Below, piece by piece: positions 14,459 through 17,852 of a stretch of DNA of 17,852 bases (position 1 is its first letter; every line of letters starts with the position of its first letter). Source of the stretch: JAWVZU01 sp033722075 (GTDB lineage Bacteria > Pseudomonadota > Gammaproteobacteria > Xanthomonadales > SZUA-38); the NCBI GenBank assembly GCA_033722075.1, contig JAWVZU010000045.1, positions 1-17,852 on the forward strand, written 5' to 3'. Position numbers and translations under genes: made by a program. The notes under the pieces are model-generated. The model was not told where the DNA came from and made no database searches. It was given only the letters and a program-made list of their open reading frames with translations.

Positions 14459-15193
14459 ATGAACCTGAACCAGCTGCCCGTTTCCCACGGCTTTCGTCTC
14501 CGCGGTACCGACATGACCCGGATCGAGACCTTCACCGACGCGGCGTTTGCCTTCGCGCTGACCATGCTGGTGATTTCCTTCGATGAACTACCCCAGAGCT
14601 TCGATGATTTCGAGATGGCGCTGCGACAGATTCCGGTGTTCGGTGCGTGCTTTGCCCAGATCACCCTGTTCTGGTATGCCCATCACACCTGGAGCCGCCG
14701 CTACGGGCTGGATGACCTGGCGACCAGCCTGTGGTCGCTTCTGCTGGTATTCGTGACGCTGATCTACGTGTATCCCCTGCGGGTCATCTTCTCCGCTTTC
14801 TTCCACTGGACCACGGACGGCTGGATCCAGTTCATGTTCCAACAGGTGACGGTCGCCGAACTGCGCACGATCTTCGTGATCTACGGAGTCGGTTTTGCGG
14901 CCATGAGCCTGATCCTGGTGGGCCATTACCGCCACGCGGAGCGACGGGCGGAAACCCTTCAGCTCAGCGCTTACGAACGGTTCCAGACACGCGCAAGCAG
15001 GCACGGCTGGACCATGGTTGCCCTGACCGGTGTGGCGGCCACCGCAGCTGCCGCCTGGCTACCCATGCCCTATGGACTGTATTCCGGGTTTATCTATGCA
15101 ACACTTGGCGTCACCGGACCGCTGCTCGGTCGGTATCAGCACCGCAAGGCTCAAGCTCTGGATCTGATGCCGCATCCGCCATCCCAACAATGA
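14459..15193 (+). CDS. TMEM175-family (DUF1211-like) membrane protein, putative ion channel
   Basis: A 244-residue protein with about six membrane segments. The first carries the family signature R-x-x-x-F-[ST]-D: RIETFTDAAFAFALTMLV (Arg21, Phe25, Thr26, Asp27), with Thr where FSD is usual. Further helices are FGACFAQITLFWYAHHTW, SLLLVFVTLIYVYPL, FVIYGVGFAAMSLILVGHY, MVALTGVAATAAAAWL and the segment after YGLYSGF. Bacterial TMEM175 proteins have one six-helix unit and form tetrameric potassium channels. Conduction by this protein is not shown, and the Thr substitution and extra N-terminus are departures. The start is ATG 14459; a second ATG at 14513 (MTRIETF) would remove only the extra N-terminus, and neither has a strong ribosome site. 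Confidence 0.8.
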   Translation: MNLNQLPVSHGFRLRGTDMTRIETFTDAAFAFALTMLVISFDELPQSFDDFEMALRQIPVFGACFAQITLFWYAHHTWSRRYGLDDLATSLWSLLLVFVTLIYVYPLRVIFSAFFHWTTDGWIQFMFQQVTVAELRTIFVIYGVGFAAMSLILVGHYRHAERRAETLQLSAYERFQTRASRHGWTMVALTGVAATAAAAWLPMPYGLYSGFIYATLGVTGPLLGRYQHRKAQALDLMPHPPSQQ

Positions 15194-15232
15194 ATTCACG
15201 CCGAGGGGTGATCATTTCGCCCGTCACCTTTG

Positions 15233-15238
15233 TATACT
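15233..15238 (+). promoter_or_regulatory. Candidate -10 box for the PilZ-DUF1631 gene
   Basis: TATACT, 34 bases before the ATG at 15272, in a 78-base gap after the TMEM175-like gene. No good -35 is visible. Transcription would begin near 15245, almost on top of the ATG of the short ORF at 15246. Confidence 0.4.
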
Positions 15239-15245
15239 GGCCGCC

Positions 15246-15275
15246 ATGCTTCACACACCTTCTGTCCATCCATGA
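15246..15275 (+). CDS. Possible 9-codon leader ORF overlapping the PilZ-DUF1631 start
   Basis: ATG to TGA encodes MLHTPSVHP. Its stop overlaps the downstream start as ATGA, which would allow translational coupling. The candidate -10 at 15233 would make it nearly leaderless. It could equally be chance. Confidence 0.2.
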   Translation: MLHTPSVHP

Positions 15276-17852
15276 CCCCACCGGATCGCACGGAACGCCG
15301 CCAGTTTCCCCGTGAGCCCTGCCGCCAGCCGGCGGAGGTTCTCTCGGACGGTGGAACAAGGCTATCCGCCGTCATTCGGGATTTCTGCCCCGGTGGGTTG
15401 TTTATCGAGGTCGACGATGTCGGTCAGCTGGAGCGGGAGACCTCGGTGACTCTTGCCGTCCCGGGCTTCTCATCGGCGGTCATCGGGACCATTGTTCGAA
15501 CCTCCCCGGAGGGCGCCGGCGTTGCCTTCGAGCGCCCCCAGTACCTGCTCGTCGAGCACCTGAGAAAAGGACCCGAAACCGAGGCGCCGCAGCGCGCAAA
15601 GCGCGTGCCTGCGGAGCAGCAGGGGCCGCTGCTGGAGGCGGTCGGCGAGGCAACCCTGGCCTATCTGGACGAGCGGCTTCCGCGCTTCCTGGAAGACGCC
15701 CGGGAACGGTTGATCGAGGAGGCGGAACACGCCGGGAGCAATATCGGACAGGGCGTCTATTTCGAGGCCTTTACGCTGCTCAAGAGGAACGGGGGCTCGA
15801 TGCTCTCGCGGCTCAGGACGGCGGTCGCTCGCCACCTGGAAACTTTCGAGGACCTCCAGTTCTCGGTGCCGGGCGGTTCCGAGGGTGAACTTGCCCTGGT
15901 CGACGAGGACGAATTCGAGATCTGGCTGGCCGAGTCGGAGGCAGCTTCCAGTGCCGAGTCCCGCTTCCACAACCAGCTCCACGCACTGGAGGCGCGACTC
16001 TCCGTCTTGCGGGAGCGCCGCGTGGATGGCCGAAATAACCCGCTGGGTCCGCGGGCTCTGGCTCACCATGCAGTCGAGAATCTCAAGCCGCTTGGATTGT
16101 CCATCGAGGCGCTGCGGATCGTGATCCGGAGCTTCGGCAAGATGGTGCTGATCCAGAGCGGCAAGCTCTATGACACGGTCAACGATAAGTTGATCGAAGC
16201 GGGTGTGCTCCCCACCCTGCCGAACAAGGTGAAGCGCAAGGACAAGCCGCCCGAAAGAGAGGCTCCGCCGGCGGACGACGACGAGGCGGATGCGGAATCC
16301 GACACACCGCCCAACCGGCAAAGCGCCTCCACTGGTGGCCAACGGGGCGGCGCCGGGCACGGCGGCGCTGGTCGCGGCCATGGCGGTGGCGGTGATGTGG
16401 GTGGCGGTGCTGGTGGCGCAGGTGGCAGCGGAAGCCCGGGTGGCGGATCTTCCGCTGCCGGCGGTTCGGAAAGCGTAGCACCGGGATCGACCGGCGGTGC
16501 GCCCGGGGGGCAGACGCCGCCGACAGACGACGGTCGCAGGCGCCACCATGATGGGCGTGAGCATCCTGCCTCAACGGTCATCGATATCCGCGACATCCTG
16601 AGACACAAGAATGCCCTGGGCGGCAAACCCCCTTACCACGCCGGCCCTGACGATGCCAAGCCGCTTGGGCACGACGAGCTGGAGGAAGCGCTTGCGGAGC
16701 TCGAAAGCCAGGCAGAGGACTTTGCCAACCAACGCCTGGAAAAGCGCCTGGGAGACGCAGTGGCCCGGCGCTTTGGAAAGGACTCGGAGCGCCGGCTGGA
16801 TCGGGATCAGCAGGACGCGGTGTTCCTGACCGACGAGATCGTGGGCACCATCACCAGTGACTTCGTGCTCGGCGAACGGGGCAAGCGCTGGATCAAGATG
16901 CTCGAACTGCCGCTGGTGCGCACGCTGCTTGAAGAGGGTCGGGCCATCGAGAACCCGGATCATCCGGTCCGGCAGCTTTTCAACCTGCTCGGACAGGTTC
17001 ACGACCGACCGGACCGGGCCATGGCACCGAAAGAGGCGCAGACTCTCGAGAAGATCGAAGCCGTGGTATCCGAACTGTCCCACTCAAAGGCCCTGGACAA
17101 GGCAAATCTGGAGGCCGCCACCACCGAGATCGAGTCCCTGATCAAGCGTCAGGCGAGGCGACGGGAGACGAACACGCGGCGGGTGCTGGAGGCGTGTGAC
17201 GGACAAGAACGCCTGGAGAGTGCCCGCCATCACGTGGAGCGACTGATTGCCCAGCAGCTGGCCGAGGAACACGTTCCGAAGGTCTTGCTCGACCTGGTGG
17301 AGTCGGGCTGGCGGGATCTGATGGCCTTGTCGGCGGTGCGCGAAGGTCATGAAAGTACCGAGGTGGTCGAAGCCGCGGAGCTCATCGGCCGACTCAATCA
17401 ACGGCTGACCGCGGATGCATCGGAGCGGGACGAGGCTGAGGATGAAGGCCTCCTCCAGCAGGTGAGCAAGCGTCTCGAGCTCTCGGGAACGGATCCGACC
17501 ACCCAAAAGCGGGTCCTGGACCAGCTGAAGTCGCTCTTCGCAGGCGAAAGTGCGGTCGAGAAAGTGGACCGACCCGAGCCCGAGCCCGAACCGGAAGAGC
17601 CGGAGCCGACGACGCCCGAAGAGAGCCTCTGGTTGGGGCGTGCCAAGCTCATGGACGTAGGCAGCTGGATGCTCTATCCGGACGAATCCGGGCAGGTTCG
17701 ACCACTGAAGCTGGCCTGGGTCAACGAAGATCGCGACAAGTATGTGTTCGTCGGCCGAGACGGGCAGAAAGCACTGGAAATCAAGCCCCATGAACTGGGG
17801 GAGAAGCTGAAGACCGAGGAGGTCGATGTAGCGGATCACAAGGATGAGCCGC
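15272..17852 (+). CDS. PilZ-domain, DUF1631-family protein; 3' end outside window
   Basis: The frame is open for 860 codons from ATG 15272 to the edge, with no stop. Residues 8-85 are a PilZ domain: R10-x-x-x-R14 (RRQFPR) and D37-F-C-P-G-G42. The second motif has Cys where the c-di-GMP-binding consensus D/N-x-S-x-x-G has Ser. The DUF1631 body starts near 120 (YLDERLPRFLEDARERL, VYFEAFTLLKRN, LALVDEDEFEIWLAE, NPLGPRALAHHAVE, GVLPTLP). A glycine-rich linker covers about 355-399. More DUF1631 sequence follows (VTSDFVLG-like, WIKMLELPLVRTLL, HPVRQLFNLL). A PEPEPEPEEPEP stretch lies near 768-779, then a C-terminal block (WLGRAKLMDVGSWMLY, LKLAWVNEDRDKYVFVGRDG). A cytoplasmic c-di-GMP-responsive role is inferred from PilZ; DUF1631 has no defined activity. 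Confidence 0.87.
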   Translation, partial: MTPPDRTERRQFPREPCRQPAEVLSDGGTRLSAVIRDFCPGGLFIEVDDVGQLERETSVTLAVPGFSSAVIGTIVRTSPEGAGVAFERPQYLLVEHLRKGPETEAPQRAKRVPAEQQGPLLEAVGEATLAYLDERLPRFLEDARERLIEEAEHAGSNIGQGVYFEAFTLLKRNGGSMLSRLRTAVARHLETFEDLQFSVPGGSEGELALVDEDEFEIWLAESEAASSAESRFHNQLHALEARLSVLRERRVDGRNNPLGPRALAHHAVENLKPLGLSIEALRIVIRSFGKMVLIQSGKLYDTVNDKLIEAGVLPTLPNKVKRKDKPPEREAPPADDDEADAESDTPPNRQSASTGGQRGGAGHGGAGRGHGGGGDVGGGAGGAGGSGSPGGGSSAAGGSESVAPGSTGGAPGGQTPPTDDGRRRHHDGREHPASTVIDIRDILRHKNALGGKPPYHAGPDDAKPLGHDELEEALAELESQAEDFANQRLEKRLGDAVARRFGKDSERRLDRDQQDAVFLTDEIVGTITSDFVLGERGKRWIKMLELPLVRTLLEEGRAIENPDHPVRQLFNLLGQVHDRPDRAMAPKEAQTLEKIEAVVSELSHSKALDKANLEAATTEIESLIKRQARRRETNTRRVLEACDGQERLESARHHVERLIAQQLAEEHVPKVLLDLVESGWRDLMALSAVREGHESTEVVEAAELIGRLNQRLTADASERDEAEDEGLLQQVSKRLELSGTDPTTQKRVLDQLKSLFAGESAVEKVDRPEPEPEPEEPEPTTPEESLWLGRAKLMDVGSWMLYPDESGQVRPLKLAWVNEDRDKYVFVGRDGQKALEIKPHELGEKLKTEEVDVADHKDEP
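16334..16468 (+). repeat. Low-complexity glycine-rich coding stretch
   Basis: GGT/GGC-rich DNA coding for about 45 residues dominated by Gly, Ala and Ser (GGGGDVGGGAGGAGGSGS and similar) within the DUF1631 protein. It probably acts as a flexible spacer between the two halves. Such DNA is prone to length change by replication slippage. Confidence 0.85.

Overview
This is a GC-rich bacterial chromosome segment, almost certainly from a gammaproteobacterium. The best evidence is a complete tmRNA gene whose tag reads ANDDNYALAA, a form typical of that class. Full-length gltX and sbcB (exonuclease I), a TonB-dependent receptor and a lipobox protein confirm a Gram-negative host. The Ser/Thr kinase/TolB-like/TPR fusion and the PilZ-DUF1631 protein would suit a Lysobacterales/Wenzhouxiangella-like or related lineage, but that placement is inference. 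No phage, insertion sequence, CRISPR array or defence island is visible. Most of the window looks like ordinary vertically inherited chromosome.

Layout. (1) Bases 1-5162, + strand: the 3' part of a eukaryotic-type Ser/Thr kinase fused to membrane helices, a TolB/FlgO-like domain and TPRs, followed by a TonB-dependent receptor. (2) Bases 5163-5918: a nested inverted repeat, then ssrA (tmRNA, - strand) with its terminator and a probable promoter. (3) Bases 5919-8719, - strand: a two-gene operon of a secreted DUF4331 protein, split by an inserted domain, and a TPR lipoprotein; an imperfect inverted repeat lies just upstream of the candidate -10. (4) Bases 8776-12430, - strand: gltX - SxtJ-like membrane protein - NodU/CmcH-type carbamoyltransferase, joined by ATGA and TGATG overlaps. 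(5) Bases 12597-15193: sbcB (+), a small secreted DUF2845 protein (-) and a TMEM175-like membrane protein (+). (6) Base 15272 to the right edge, + strand: a PilZ-DUF1631 protein with a long glycine-rich linker, cut by the window end.

How the genes may work together. The kinase-TPR protein and the adjacent receptor could form a sensing/uptake pair, but only proximity supports this. The DUF4331 protein (exported) and the TPR lipoprotein (outer membrane) form a plausible envelope unit. The carbamoyltransferase/SxtJ pair is a tailoring module of the type seen in saxitoxin clusters. Here it is translationally coupled to glutamyl-tRNA synthetase, with no biosynthetic genes around it. That operon and the interrupted DUF4331 protein are the most unusual features I see. 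I did not find an obvious complete new system.
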